This document shows positions 1 to 10,188 of a stretch of 64,000 nt of DNA, piece by piece. Both the position numbers and the translations under genes were made by a program. This DNA is from Companilactobacillus ginsenosidimutans. Lineage in GTDB: Bacteria > Bacillota > Bacilli > Lactobacillales > Lactobacillaceae. The stretch lies in assembly GCF_001050475.1 (NCBI RefSeq), contig NZ_CP012034.1:1-64000 (forward strand), written 5' to 3'. Every line of letters starts with the position of its first letter. The stretch's first letter is position 1. The notes under the pieces were generated by a model. That model saw only the letters and a list, made by a program, of their open reading frames with translations, was not told the origin of the DNA and did not search any database.

Positions 1-281
1 TTAAACGAACTACTCAACGATTGAAGTCTAAACTACATACCACAGAGGACGTGCCAAGCTCTTTGGAATTTATATTGTTTGAGGTGTCTATCAGACGATA
101 CAACCGCATGAGTAACGAGGGCATGACCTCTTATTCACAGGACGGAGAAAGTATTACGTTTAGTGATGATGACTTTTCGGGCTTTGAAAACGACATTACG
201 GACTATTTGAAAGAACATTCAGAGAACCCGTTGCCTACGATCAAGTTTGTTGACCCGTATTCATTCGGGAGGAAATACTAA
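1..281 (+). CDS. Head-tail connector protein, 5'-truncated by window edge (copy A)
   Basis: Only the last 93 codons are present (first whole codon at base 3). The full 122-residue gene is at 32383-32751, where it is described. Its stop overlaps the next start as TAATG. Confidence 0.8.
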   Translation, partial: KRTTQRLKSKLHTTEDVPSSLEFILFEVSIRRYNRMSNEGMTSYSQDGESITFSDDDFSGFENDITDYLKEHSENPLPTIKFVDPYSFGRKY

Positions 282-586
282 TGCGATTTGATACTCCGAT
301 CACGTTTTACACTGATCCGAGCAACAAATACAACCCGGAAACAGGTCAACATGACTCAACACCAACAGAAGTGTTCAAGTGTTGGGCAAACGTAACAGAC
401 AACGGCGTTCAACGTAATGTTGAAACGTTCGGCAACTATAACATTCAAACAAAAACAATAAGGCTAGTTGAAAGTATCAATTTCAACTGGTCTTTTTTGT
501 TGATTGGGAATGATACGCAACACTGGATCAAGAAAACTAAAACCTCCACCTCAAAAGTGAAGAGTTTCCAAGTTGGTATTTCCTAA
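281..586 (+). CDS. Head closure / head-tail joining protein (copy A)
   Basis: This 101-residue protein is identical to 32751-33056. Its position between the connector and the HK97 gp10-like gene fits the stopper that seals the filled head. Assignment rests on order and size more than on sequence motifs. Confidence 0.7.
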   Translation: MRFDTPITFYTDPSNKYNPETGQHDSTPTEVFKCWANVTDNGVQRNVETFGNYNIQTKTIRLVESINFNWSFLLIGNDTQHWIKKTKTSTSKVKSFQVGIS

Positions 587-978
587 TGGGAATGAAAGTG
601 AAGTTTGTCGGACTGAACAAAGCAAAGGTCAAACTAACCGAACAGTCAGACATGAAGAGGTTTGTCAGTGTCGTTAGGAAGTCCACGGTTGAGGTACAAG
701 AGAAAACCAAACGGAATATGGGAACTACATACACCAAGACGTATAAGAGCGGTAGCAAGGCAGGAAAACGAATTTCAACGGGTCAAACAAAGAAGATGAC
801 AAATATCTACTTTGAGGACAGCGGACTAAAGGGAATTATTAGACCGGAAACGGAATATTTCCAATACGTCGAACTTGGAACTCGTTTCATGGCAAAAGAA
901 CCGACTCTAAAGCCTGCATTGGATAGTGTTTACCCTGTATTTCTATCAAGAATAAAAAAGGCGGCGGAGGGATCATGA
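586..978 (+). CDS. HK97 gp10-like tail component (copy A)
   Basis: 130 residues, basic N-terminal half, identical to 33056-33448. The C-terminal pattern ending in EYVELGT-like text (here YFQYVELGTRFM) followed by a P-rich helix is typical of HK97 gp10-family proteins of the neck/tail junction. It overlaps the next gene by 4 bases. Confidence 0.8.
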   Translation: MGMKVKFVGLNKAKVKLTEQSDMKRFVSVVRKSTVEVQEKTKRNMGTTYTKTYKSGSKAGKRISTGQTKKMTNIYFEDSGLKGIIRPETEYFQYVELGTRFMAKEPTLKPALDSVYPVFLSRIKKAAEGS

Positions 979-1373
979 TATTTTCCCCAGAGTTAGAAAT
1001 ATTCAATTATTTTTTTAAATATTCGACAAATAAAGGGTTTGACACCTACGACTATTTGCCTACCGAAGAGGAAAACGTACCTTACCCGTTCGTTATTATT
1101 GGAGATACTTCTCTTACACCTGATAGCACGAAAAACAGCTTAGATGGCAATTTAGAACTTGATATTGATTTATGGAATAACGCAAGCAATCGTGCAGTTA
1201 TATCCAATATGATGAATGACTTCTTACATGAGGCGGTAAAAATTAAAAGCACCAAGAATTACACGACTGTTTTTGATATGCAACGATCAGAAACAAGACT
1301 CGTTACAGATTACAGTGTTGAGGGTCAAATCCTCTTACATGGAATCATGAATTTACATTTTGAAATAATTTAA
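975..1373 (+). CDS. Tail terminator / completion protein (copy A)
   Basis: 132 residues, identical to 33445-33843. Its place just before the major tail protein and its DUF3168-like layout suggest the protein that caps the growing tail tube. The start overlaps the upstream stop (ATGA), implying translational coupling. Confidence 0.65.
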   Translation: MIFSPELEIFNYFFKYSTNKGFDTYDYLPTEEENVPYPFVIIGDTSLTPDSTKNSLDGNLELDIDLWNNASNRAVISNMMNDFLHEAVKIKSTKNYTTVFDMQRSETRLVTDYSVEGQILLHGIMNLHFEII

Positions 1374-1387
1374 AGGAGAGTTAAAAC

Positions 1388-1984
1388 ATGGCAGAACAAT
1401 TAGTTAAATTACAAGGTAAAAATGCAGTATTGTTTGTCCGTCTTTTAGAGGACCAAGCAAAGATGGAGGCTCAACTTGTTCCTTATCAGACATCATTGAG
1501 TTTTGACCCAAGTGTTGACTCTGATTCAACAGCTACTAAAGATGGATCAGTTTCCTCTCAATCAAGCGTTGAGACAGAACTTGAAGTTGAGTTCGTAAAC
1601 AACAACCATTTCATTGCTGATAAAATCAGACACGCATTATTTGACGGTCGCAAGGTTGAGGCATGGATCGTAAACAAAGACCGTATCAAGACAAATACGG
1701 ACGGTTCAACAAAGGAAGTTTACGCATGGTATATGAGAGGTTCAGTAAACGAAGATAGCAACGACAACGACGCCGATGACCTTTCAACACGTGATGTTAC
1801 TTTCACAGTTGACGGCACACCAAAAGACGGTTGGCTTTCACTTTCAGACGATCAACAAGCCGACTTTGATTATATTTTCCGTGGTTTGGATATTGCTAAG
1901 GACGACAACGACACCGCAGGCGGTACTAAGTACGACGAAGAAGCCGACGGAGCAAACCAACCAAAAGCACCAGCCACAGAATAA
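1388..1984 (+). CDS. Major tail tube protein (copy A)
   Basis: 198 residues, identical to 33858-34454, with a strong AGGAG ribosome site before it. It resembles TP901-1/phi13-type major tail proteins and ends in an acidic, Gly/Pro-rich tail. See the second copy for detail. Confidence 0.8.
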   Translation: MAEQLVKLQGKNAVLFVRLLEDQAKMEAQLVPYQTSLSFDPSVDSDSTATKDGSVSSQSSVETELEVEFVNNNHFIADKIRHALFDGRKVEAWIVNKDRIKTNTDGSTKEVYAWYMRGSVNEDSNDNDADDLSTRDVTFTVDGTPKDGWLSLSDDQQADFDYIFRGLDIAKDDNDTAGGTKYDEEADGANQPKAPATE

Positions 1985-2009
1985 AAACTAACTAATTAGG
2001 AGAACAATT

Positions 2010-2351
2010 ATGAACATTAAAGTAAACGACAAAGAATTTGAATTGAATTTCGGTATCGGTTTTTTGAGAGAACTCGACAAGGTTGCAGGTGTTGACGTGC
2101 AAGGCATTTCAATGGGAATGGCTCTCACAAGAACATTACCTGCATTGAAAGGTTGGGACATGCTTGCATTGATTAACGCTCTCTATTGTGCAACTCATGC
2201 CGATAACCCTCGTCCAAGTTATGACGACGTAGCAAATGCAGTTGGATCACAAACAGACAAGCAAATTGAAAAACTATTCACGGACGTTTTGGCAGAACTA
2301 AAAAAATCGCCAGTGGTTCGCTTTTCAGTCAACAAGCTAACACAGAACTAG
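2010..2351 (+). CDS. Tail assembly chaperone, short form (gpG-like, copy A)
   Basis: 113 residues, identical to 34480-34821. It lies between the major tail protein and the tape measure. A run of seven A at 2300-2306, read in frame as A AAA AAA, is a slippery site allowing a -1 shift into the next open frame, as for lambda gpG/gpGT. Confidence 0.8.
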   Translation: MNIKVNDKEFELNFGIGFLRELDKVAGVDVQGISMGMALTRTLPALKGWDMLALINALYCATHADNPRPSYDDVANAVGSQTDKQIEKLFTDVLAELKKSPVVRFSVNKLTQN

Positions 2352-2788
2352 ACGGCAATAAAAAGCCGATCAGTTCCGAGCAAACGTACAGGGAAATGCT
2401 CTTGAATGCAATTTCTCGTTTTGGACTAACAGACCTAGTCGAAATATCCAAAATGAGCATACAGGAGTATTTCTTGCGTTTAGAGGCGTACCAGATCACA
2501 CGGATAGATGAACAAGAGAACATTGCTTTGCAAGCGTGGCTCAATCAGACAGTACAGGCAACCAAGGGTTCATCTAAGCACCCTAAACCGAAGTACACGA
2601 AGTTTGATGAATTTTTCGACTCGACAGCTTACAAAAATAATGTTCACAAGAGTTTTGATCCTAATTACATTCCCCTTAATGAGTCAGAACATGAGTCAGA
2701 ACAAAGGGAACAGGACGAAATACTACAAATATACAGAGAACGAGAAAAACAAAAAGAGAAGCAAAAACAAAAGGGGCAACCGAATTAA
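2306..2788 (+). CDS. Tail assembly chaperone, frameshift extension (gpT-like, copy A)
   Basis: This frame stays open without a stop from the slippery heptamer to 2788 and lacks a good start of its own; the first ATG at 2396 has no clear ribosome site. It is most likely made only as a -1 fusion to the 2010 gene. The end is very Lys/Gln/Glu rich. Identical to 34776-35258. Confidence 0.75.
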   Translation: MASGSLFSQQANTELDGNKKPISSEQTYREMLLNAISRFGLTDLVEISKMSIQEYFLRLEAYQITRIDEQENIALQAWLNQTVQATKGSSKHPKPKYTKFDEFFDSTAYKNNVHKSFDPNYIPLNESEHESEQREQDEILQIYREREKQKEKQKQKGQPN

Positions 2789-2826
2789 ATTTCGTGTTGT
2801 CCCTTTTTTGCTAGAGAGGAGGAATT

Positions 2827-5673
2827 ATGGGTCAAAGTTTTAACGTTGAGGGTGTTCTATCACTACAAGACAAAGGCTTTTCAAACACATTGAAGAATGC
2901 TGCAAACTCATTGAATGGGTTCGGCAAGAATGCCGGATCAAGTTTCGACGGTGCAAACCGATCAATGGACGGGTTGAGTCAAAAAGCCGATCAAGCTCGT
3001 AGCTCAATTTTGAACATTGCAGCAGGTATCGGAGCAATGCAACTTGTCGGTAAAGCGGTTGATATGGTTAAGAACTCGGTTAGTGGAGCTATTTCCCGTT
3101 TCGATACCTTGAACCAATATCCAAAGGTAATGGAGCAATTGGGCTATTCAGCTAAGGACGTAAGCAAGTCAATGGACACTTTGCAAAATGGTATCAAAGG
3201 CTTGCCTACCGCTCTTGATGACGTTGTTTCAACCACGCAACAATTCGCCTCTATCACTGGGGACGTTGACACGGCTGCAAAGACAACAATCGCATTGAAT
3301 GACGCTTTCCTTGCGAGTGGATCAAGTGCAGCGGACGCCGCCCGTGGATTACAGCAGTATACTCAAATGCTATCGTCGGGTAAGGTAGATCTAATGAGCT
3401 GGCGTACGCTACAAGAAACCATGCCGTCAGCACTCAAAAAGGTCGCTGAGGCATTCGGTTATGCCGGTAGAAGTGCAACAAATGACTTATATGCCGCCTT
3501 ACAGGACGGATCAATAACTGTGGATCAATTGAATCAAAAATTTGTTGAACTAGACAGTGGCGTCAGTGGTTTCGCTAGTCAAGCCCGGACCGCTTCGGGA
3601 GGTATTCAAACAAGTTTTGATAACCTTCAAAATGCGGTAACTCGTGGTATGGCAAATATGCTTACTGCAATTGATAAAGGATTGACAAGCAACGGATTCC
3701 CAACAATGGCGGATAACATTAACAAGGGACAAAATCTTATTGACGCAGGTTTTCAAAAACTAAATGGATCTATTCCGGGTGTAATTAGTAATTTTAAGAA
3801 TTTTGGGGGTTCACTCTCACCACTTTCAGGTTTATTAACAGCGGTTTCGACTGGTGTCATGGGATTAATGGCATTTAGTACAATTGCTCCCCAACTAAAT
3901 GCAACTGTTATTGGATTAAAGAACCTAGGTTCAGCATTTAGTTTTATTCTCAGTCCAATTGGATTAATAGCGGCAGGAATTGCGCTTTTAGCGGTTGCTT
4001 TTTACAAGGCTTACACAACGTCAGAACCATTTAGACAGGCTATTGATAACATTGCTAAGACCATTCATGGTGGCTTTGACAGTGCAATACAAGGTATATC
4101 AAGTGGATTACAAGCAATGGGAGTAGATGTTAGTTCGTCAACTAGTGTATTCCAATTATTTAACGATTTATTAGGGACAACGAAAGGTCAGCTAATTTTA
4201 GCTGGAACTGGATTAGTTGTTTTGGCGGCTGGAATATTTGCATTAACTGGACCAATTGGATTAATTGTAACTGCAATAGCGGGTGCCGTTGGTGCCGTAG
4301 TTGCATTTTTAACCACAACAAAAACAGGCAAAACAATAGTTTCAACCACAGTTGGGTTTATTCAACAGGCTTGGCAAGGGTTAGTCGACTTTCTTACAAC
4401 ACTGTTTTCCAGCATTGGTGAGTTTTTTACTAATGTTTGGAATTCTATTGTCACAGGACTAACTCCAATAATTAGCTCCATTCAAAACTTGTGGAACACC
4501 TTAGTTCAATTCATACAAATGATATGGACACCGATTGCACCATTCTTCACGGCATTATGGTCTGGGATAGCAACAATATTTACCACGGTTTGGACAACAA
4601 TAGTTACCGTAGTACAGACATACATGACAATAATGCAAACCATTTTCCAAACGGGTTGGCAGATTTTAGTAGTGGTTGTTCAATCCGTTTGGACAGTTAT
4701 CAGTACGGTTGTTTCAACTGCATTGAATGTAATTGCCAGCGTGATTCAATTGGTTATGGCAGTAATTCAAGGAGATTGGGGTGGAGCATGGAATGCACTC
4801 GTTTCTATTGTTTCAGAGGTTTGGAATATGATTTCCACAGTGATCTCTACTGTTTTAAGTGCAATAGTCTCCATCATTTCTTCTGTGTTAAGTGCGATTG
4901 CCTCTATTTGGTCGAGTATTTGGAATGGGATAATGTCTGTTGCCCAAGCAATATGGGATGGAATTATAGCTGTTATTCAAGCAAGTATCACTGCAGTACT
5001 GTCTGTCATCTCAGCAGTCCTTAATTCAATTAAAACTTTTTGGACAAATACCTGGAACGGCATTAAATCATTTGCTCAGGACGTCTGGAGTGGTATGAAA
5101 GAGGCACTATCTAACGCAATGAATGCTATGAGGAAAATTGTTTCTGATGTTATAAACTCGATAAAAAGACTATTTGATAAATTAGGTGATATAGATCTAG
5201 GAGAGGCAGGCCGTGCAATTATCAAGAGTTTTGAAAAGGGACTGCGTTCAGCTTTTGAAAGTGTCAAAAAGTTTATCGGTGGTATTGGTAGTTGGATAAA
5301 AGATCACAAGGGTCCAATCCAGTATGATAGAAAACTGTTAATTCCTGCCGGTAATGCAATCATGGGTGGATTAAATGGCGGATTAGTCCATGGATTTAAA
5401 GAGGTAAAATCCCATGTTTCTGGTATGGCAGATAGAATCAGTGAACTAATGCAACCAGATATTGGGATTAGCAATATTTCCGGAGCCATCAATTCAGCAA
5501 ACAGACAGTTGCAAACAGGAATGCAAGCAAGTGTTAGTGGAGATATGACTCTTGCAGCTCAACCGGCATATATCAACCTAACAATGGGCGGTTCTTCGTT
5601 CTCAACATTTACTGATGACATTACAAGTCAACAAGATTTAAACATTCAACAACGTTTCGGGAGGGGGTTCTAG
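2827..5673 (+). CDS. Tape measure protein (copy A)
   Basis: 948 residues, identical to 35297-38143. It is the longest gene of the unit, with an N-terminal tape-measure domain and many W-rich amphipathic repeats. A strong GAGAGGAGG ribosome site precedes the ATG. The second copy has the full description. Confidence 0.92.
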   Translation: MGQSFNVEGVLSLQDKGFSNTLKNAANSLNGFGKNAGSSFDGANRSMDGLSQKADQARSSILNIAAGIGAMQLVGKAVDMVKNSVSGAISRFDTLNQYPKVMEQLGYSAKDVSKSMDTLQNGIKGLPTALDDVVSTTQQFASITGDVDTAAKTTIALNDAFLASGSSAADAARGLQQYTQMLSSGKVDLMSWRTLQETMPSALKKVAEAFGYAGRSATNDLYAALQDGSITVDQLNQKFVELDSGVSGFASQARTASGGIQTSFDNLQNAVTRGMANMLTAIDKGLTSNGFPTMADNINKGQNLIDAGFQKLNGSIPGVISNFKNFGGSLSPLSGLLTAVSTGVMGLMAFSTIAPQLNATVIGLKNLGSAFSFILSPIGLIAAGIALLAVAFYKAYTTSEPFRQAIDNIAKTIHGGFDSAIQGISSGLQAMGVDVSSSTSVFQLFNDLLGTTKGQLILAGTGLVVLAAGIFALTGPIGLIVTAIAGAVGAVVAFLTTTKTGKTIVSTTVGFIQQAWQGLVDFLTTLFSSIGEFFTNVWNSIVTGLTPIISSIQNLWNTLVQFIQMIWTPIAPFFTALWSGIATIFTTVWTTIVTVVQTYMTIMQTIFQTGWQILVVVVQSVWTVISTVVSTALNVIASVIQLVMAVIQGDWGGAWNALVSIVSEVWNMISTVISTVLSAIVSIISSVLSAIASIWSSIWNGIMSVAQAIWDGIIAVIQASITAVLSVISAVLNSIKTFWTNTWNGIKSFAQDVWSGMKEALSNAMNAMRKIVSDVINSIKRLFDKLGDIDLGEAGRAIIKSFEKGLRSAFESVKKFIGGIGSWIKDHKGPIQYDRKLLIPAGNAIMGGLNGGLVHGFKEVKSHVSGMADRISELMQPDIGISNISGAINSANRQLQTGMQASVSGDMTLAAQPAYINLTMGGSSFSTFTDDITSQQDLNIQQRFGRGF

Positions 5674-5676
5674 TTC

Positions 5677-6486
5677 ATGTATAAATTTAGAAATCTTGAT
5701 CGTGTATCGAATGATGACGATTTATTCATGCCGACGGAGGCAATGTATTTCATGGACACAGACTTGCCGATTGAAAGCATTGTGAATGGCTATCAGACAG
5801 TTCAAGTAAGTGGTAGGGAATTAGCTACGCCGGAATTAAACGTTCATGAGAGCGATTATTACGACGGCGGTTTCATCTTAAACAGACGACTACCGACAAG
5901 AGAAATAAAGGTCAAATATCTACTAGCTGCAAAGAACTCGACGGAGTTCCGTTACAGTTTTAATTTATTGAACCAACAATTGTTTACACGGGAAGTTTTC
6001 AAGTTCTATTTCCGTGATGAACCAGAGTATTACTGGATAGGTGCAGTTAGTGCCGTGGAAGAATTTCCGTCCGGTGTGAATGAGGGCTTTTCAACATTCA
6101 CGATCACTTGTATTGACCCGTTCAAATATCCAAAACACCCGTATGAAATCACAGGAAGTGGAACGTTCACGATCACAAACGAAATTCCGTACTACACACA
6201 ACCACAAGAAATCACGTTCAATTATACGGACGACGTTCAAAACACATACATTCAAGACGGGAACGGGCATGAAATATTTATTGAGGGTTCATATTCAAAT
6301 AGGGACGAGGTAACGGTTATTCCTAATGATCCAGAGAATAAATATGTTTATTACTTTGGACAACCAACACCTGCAAAACTGATGTACATAAGTCAAATAC
6401 AAGACTTTGCAATAAAGAAAGGTAGCACAATTGTTACAAGTCGAAATTGCTCGGTCACTATTAAAATAGGAGGGAAACTGTTATGA
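5677..6486 (+). CDS. Distal tail protein Dit (copy A)
   Basis: 269 residues, identical to 38147-38956. It follows the tape measure by 3 bases and overlaps the tail-lysin gene by 4, the standard siphovirus Dit position. Confidence 0.82.
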   Translation: MYKFRNLDRVSNDDDLFMPTEAMYFMDTDLPIESIVNGYQTVQVSGRELATPELNVHESDYYDGGFILNRRLPTREIKVKYLLAAKNSTEFRYSFNLLNQQLFTREVFKFYFRDEPEYYWIGAVSAVEEFPSGVNEGFSTFTITCIDPFKYPKHPYEITGSGTFTITNEIPYYTQPQEITFNYTDDVQNTYIQDGNGHEIFIEGSYSNRDEVTVIPNDPENKYVYYFGQPTPAKLMYISQIQDFAIKKGSTIVTSRNCSVTIKIGGKLL

Positions 6487-7946
6487 CATTACTTTATTTT
6501 TTGGACGAAACTCAATCACTACTCGGAATTGTTGATCGTCAACTTAGTGGAACAGAGAAAATTCAAATCAACAAGGCAAACGAATTAGATTGTTCTATTC
6601 CGTTTAGTAAGAGAAATAGTGAGTTGGCTCAAAAAAGCCGGTATGTTGCAGTTCCCACTTATGCAAATGACCCCGATTTTGCACACCTGTATTCCATTAC
6701 CACCTTTGACATGACAGTTTCAGAAATCAATTTCAAAGGCTTTGAAACAATGTATGAGGACATGACAGCAACTTGGGTCGGCAAGATATGGGGAAAAGAC
6801 GACACCACAGGGTTGTTGTACGTTGATGAGTTACTGGATCAATTAATCTATGCTTTGCCGAATGAAAAAACATGGATCGTTGGAGTTACGCCCGATCACG
6901 ACGAGTACGAACCACAGTCGTTTGATGATGAGGACGTAACAGTTAGCTCGGTACTTAGCAAAGCCGTTGAAGATTGGGGCTTTGAGTTTGATTTTGTGTA
7001 TCAATTCCAAGGAAACACGATCACAAAACGAGCAATAAACGTGTACAAACAATTAGGAGAAGATAGAACCGACCTACATTTTGACGTAAGAAAAGACTTG
7101 ACCGGATCAAAGTACACCGAGGATAGGTCGGGAATATATACAGCGTTGGTCGGCTATGGAGCAACACTCAAAATAGAAGAACCAGACGCCCCCGTTTCGG
7201 ATCAATGGAACGACGTACCAAGCCCCGGAACAGTCAAGGTAAATAAGACCTTTGCTATTTTATACACCCGTGAATTAGTTCCATACACAGGCAGACGACT
7301 TGGACAAGATAGTGAATGGCGTACAGATATGTATATGGAAAAGGCAAGCACTCACGAAAAGTATTATCGAGTGTCTACAAACCAATACGTCAATTACATT
7401 GATGTTGATTTCACAGCGGCACAAGATGACAACGAAATAATCACAGATGAGGACAACTCGACAACCTCGACAGGTGGGGCAACCACAGAGCGAATAGTTG
7501 ATTTCACGCAAGTTGAATGGACAAGTCCCAAGGCACCAGTCAACAAACCAAAAGGTCAAGGCTATGTGGAAGTTCCGTCCGCAACCGCAAGTTATGGGTA
7601 CAGCGACGGAAGTCCACGAATTGGTGTTGTTACATTTGATGACGAAGTCCTCTCATCAAGATTGTTGTCCAGAACATACATGAAACTATTAACAATGTGT
7701 ACACCTAAACGGAAATTAGAAACGTCGTTCAATCAAATTGGGACTGTCGGAATTGGGGACACAATCTATTTGTATGATGAACGGCTAGACGTTTACGTCG
7801 AGGAACGAATAACAGAGATCAATAGAAATCTATTAAATATTCACAATTCCACCGTTGTTGCCGGCTCAACATTTGCCCTCACACCAGAGGCAAGGCAAAG
7901 CGGTATCGAGGATATGATCCGAACAAGAATTAAAAAATACTCATAG
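6483..7946 (+). CDS. Tail-associated protein (Tal / prophage endopeptidase tail) with SLAP-like insert (copy A)
   Basis: 487 residues, identical to 38953-40416. Residues about 257-307 resemble an S-layer (SLAP) wall-binding module. See the second copy and the findings. Confidence 0.82.
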   Translation: MTLLYFLDETQSLLGIVDRQLSGTEKIQINKANELDCSIPFSKRNSELAQKSRYVAVPTYANDPDFAHLYSITTFDMTVSEINFKGFETMYEDMTATWVGKIWGKDDTTGLLYVDELLDQLIYALPNEKTWIVGVTPDHDEYEPQSFDDEDVTVSSVLSKAVEDWGFEFDFVYQFQGNTITKRAINVYKQLGEDRTDLHFDVRKDLTGSKYTEDRSGIYTALVGYGATLKIEEPDAPVSDQWNDVPSPGTVKVNKTFAILYTRELVPYTGRRLGQDSEWRTDMYMEKASTHEKYYRVSTNQYVNYIDVDFTAAQDDNEIITDEDNSTTSTGGATTERIVDFTQVEWTSPKAPVNKPKGQGYVEVPSATASYGYSDGSPRIGVVTFDDEVLSSRLLSRTYMKLLTMCTPKRKLETSFNQIGTVGIGDTIYLYDERLDVYVEERITEINRNLLNIHNSTVVAGSTFALTPEARQSGIEDMIRTRIKKYS

Positions 7947-7956
7947 GAGGTAAAGC

Positions 7957-8631
7957 ATGACAGTTACAGAGATAACGCTAGATGATAGCAAAGCAAAAAG
8001 ATATATCGCTCAACCTGTATGGATCAGACAAGACGACAGTCAAGACACGATCAAAGTTACATTGGACGAGGGACTCACGATCACAACCGACAGTGTATTT
8101 GAATTTGATTGCACGAAATTTGATGAACAAGTCATACAAGACAAAGAACAATCGAACTTTGAAATATTCAACGATATTTTAGGCAAGCCGATTGGGTTTA
8201 CATACAAACTACCTGCGGAGATTTATCAGTCCTCCGGATCAACAACGGCAACATATTTCAGAATTGACGGTAGCTCAACCTCTAACTTTATTATTTATGT
8301 ACAGAGGGCGGACGGTGTAGGCGGTACGGAAAGCAATTCGCTTATTTCAGACGCAAAGAGCGTTGTCAATGAGATTAGTTCCGTGTATCAGACTATTCAA
8401 GAAACAGCAAAGAATGCGGAACTAGACACCGAAGATATTCGCAAGCAAATCGACGATTTAGACTCAAAACTTGCGGACATAACAAAGTTGATTGATGACA
8501 ATAATGTTATCAAGAAAACCGAAGCACAAGAAGTAATCACGGGAATTGTGAACGAAATGGACTTGGACACAGACGACAAAATTTCTGATCCAGACGTTTT
8601 GGCGAAAATTCATACGTTAGGAGCTGTTTAA
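7957..8631 (+). CDS. Baseplate protein, BppU N-domain-like (copy A)
   Basis: 224 residues, identical to 40427-41101. An N-terminal beta domain is followed by a coiled coil, as in upper baseplate proteins that bridge Dit/Tal to receptor-binding proteins. Confidence 0.7.
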   Translation: MTVTEITLDDSKAKRYIAQPVWIRQDDSQDTIKVTLDEGLTITTDSVFEFDCTKFDEQVIQDKEQSNFEIFNDILGKPIGFTYKLPAEIYQSSGSTTATYFRIDGSSTSNFIIYVQRADGVGGTESNSLISDAKSVVNEISSVYQTIQETAKNAELDTEDIRKQIDDLDSKLADITKLIDDNNVIKKTEAQEVITGIVNEMDLDTDDKISDPDVLAKIHTLGAV

Positions 8632-8632
8632 T

Positions 8633-9319
8633 ATGGCAGAGAATAATCTAACAACAACGGCTCGTGCAGTGGTTCGTTCGGCGTTTGGAGTCAAAATCAA
8701 CGATCCAAAAAATGCAGGTACGATCATAACTCGGACACCCGATCAAAACGGAGTTCTTGATTTATCCGACTTTGCAACCTCGACACCTATCAACATAGGG
8801 GACAGCGTAGCAGTTCCACAGACAACCATTCTTGATTATCAATCAAACAACAAAATGGCAACCGTTGAACTTAAAGGAATAAAGTCTGATTTAAGTAATA
8901 TTCCTAATGGTTTGACCGTCAAGCATTCCAAAGCACAAACAAACATATTGGTTGGTTCAGCATTGAATGGTTGTGAGATCACAAGTTCAAAGCTATTTTC
9001 ACGAGAAAGCCCGATCAGTTCCTCAACGTCGGGTCTACCAACATTGACTGATGACGGAGTTTCATTCACAAAAACTCAACTTAAAACTATGGTCGGGAAA
9101 GGTGTTCGTTATCCGTTTGAGAGTTCAAGTTTAGGAAGTTACATGTATTTGCAAGATGTTCCAGACATTGCAATGGTTTCGATAAGGTCTGCATATTTCG
9201 ATTACTATTTTCATGAACAGGACGGCAAACTCATGCTTGATTATCAGTTCAATGCCGTTGCAAGTTCGGCGTCTAGTGGCTTGGTTAGTTTCCTACTCGA
9301 CTCCATAACGGTTTATTAG
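8633..9319 (+). CDS. Putative tail-tip / receptor-binding protein (copy A)
   Basis: 228 residues, identical to 41103-41789. Not recognised by motif. It starts one base after the BppU-like stop and sits where receptor-binding proteins usually are. Confidence 0.5.
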   Translation: MAENNLTTTARAVVRSAFGVKINDPKNAGTIITRTPDQNGVLDLSDFATSTPINIGDSVAVPQTTILDYQSNNKMATVELKGIKSDLSNIPNGLTVKHSKAQTNILVGSALNGCEITSSKLFSRESPISSSTSGLPTLTDDGVSFTKTQLKTMVGKGVRYPFESSSLGSYMYLQDVPDIAMVSIRSAYFDYYFHEQDGKLMLDYQFNAVASSASSGLVSFLLDSITVY

Positions 9320-9329
9320 GAGGGCTAAT

Positions 9330-9464
9330 ATGAACGATTTATCAAAGGTTGCGGAATTAGCAACAAAGACAATTAGGGCTATCAAAATCAAAAATTCTGA
9401 TGGGGAAATCGTAACAATTAACGTTGGAGAAAATAATTTAATTGATCTAAGCTCAATCGACTAG
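9330..9464 (+). CDS. Small 44-residue phage protein (copy A)
   Basis: ATG at 9330 follows TAGGAGGGCTAAT, an excellent ribosome site. The short soluble protein ends LIDLSSID and its stop overlaps the next ribosome site. Identical to 41800-41934. Phages often have a small XkdX-like protein here, but this one lacks a clear XkdX signature. Confidence 0.7.
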   Translation: MNDLSKVAELATKTIRAIKIKNSDGEIVTINVGENNLIDLSSID

Positions 9465-9473
9465 GAGGTAACA

Positions 9474-9872
9474 ATGAAAGAACAATTGTTACATATTGGC
9501 AGACATTACCAACGCAACTGGATATGGTTTTGGCTATCAATATGTACTGCATATTTGGGTTTGTTTGTAAAAAGCCAGAGAGATATTTTAAGTCAGGCAC
9601 CCCCATGGCTGGGCTTTATAGGATTATTAGACACATCGTTCATGTTTGCTTTACTTATGTGCCTAGCAACTGTGGGAATTTTAATTTCCATTTGGAATAT
9701 AAGACTTTGGGACATAAAGAACATTTTTGTCGGTCTACTAAGTACCGTCTGGGTGTTCTTTTTTATTACATTTATTCAAATAGATATTGAGTTACATCAA
9801 TTTTCGATCGGTGCAGGATTAACCGCCTTTGTGATCGTATTGATTTTTCATACAGCAAAGGCGGGTGGATAG
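9474..9872 (+). CDS. Membrane protein of the lysis region (copy A)
   Basis: 132 residues with four predicted membrane helices, identical to 41944-42342, upstream of the holin. Confidence 0.72.
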   Translation: MKEQLLHIGRHYQRNWIWFWLSICTAYLGLFVKSQRDILSQAPPWLGFIGLLDTSFMFALLMCLATVGILISIWNIRLWDIKNIFVGLLSTVWVFFFITFIQIDIELHQFSIGAGLTAFVIVLIFHTAKAGG

Positions 9873-9873
9873 A

Positions 9874-10170
9874 ATGCAACATGATTGGGTTACTGTTTTG
9901 GGAATGCTTATCTCGCTCGTTATGGGGGTGATTGTGGCGAAAATTAACCAAAGGGCACCGGACAAGGAAACCGATGGTGAACTTATCGACAAATTAAAGG
10001 CACAACTAGCCGATATTCAAACTCGGGATATAAAAATAGTTCAATTAGAATCGGAAATTGCACGGCTAAATCATTCAATTACTTTACTTTCCGAACAAAT
10101 TGAAGAGTTAAAGGAGCAATCACAATTAATTGGACAGATTGGCTTGCGTGGTATTAAAAATAATAAATAA
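9874..10170 (+). CDS. Membrane-anchored coiled-coil protein (copy A)
   Basis: 98 residues from ATG 9874, identical to 42344-42640. One N-terminal membrane helix is followed by a long heptad-like coil. Possible holin partner. Confidence 0.68.
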   Translation: MQHDWVTVLGMLISLVMGVIVAKINQRAPDKETDGELIDKLKAQLADIQTRDIKIVQLESEIARLNHSITLLSEQIEELKEQSQLIGQIGLRGIKNNK

Positions 10171-10188
10171 CAATAGGTAGGAAAAAAC

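Noticed and set aside
4491..5024. Long 177-codon frame inside the tape measure gene
   Set aside because: It is in another frame of a repetitive W-rich coding region, rich in Cys and His, with no ribosome site. It is a shadow of the tape measure gene (also at 36961-37494).
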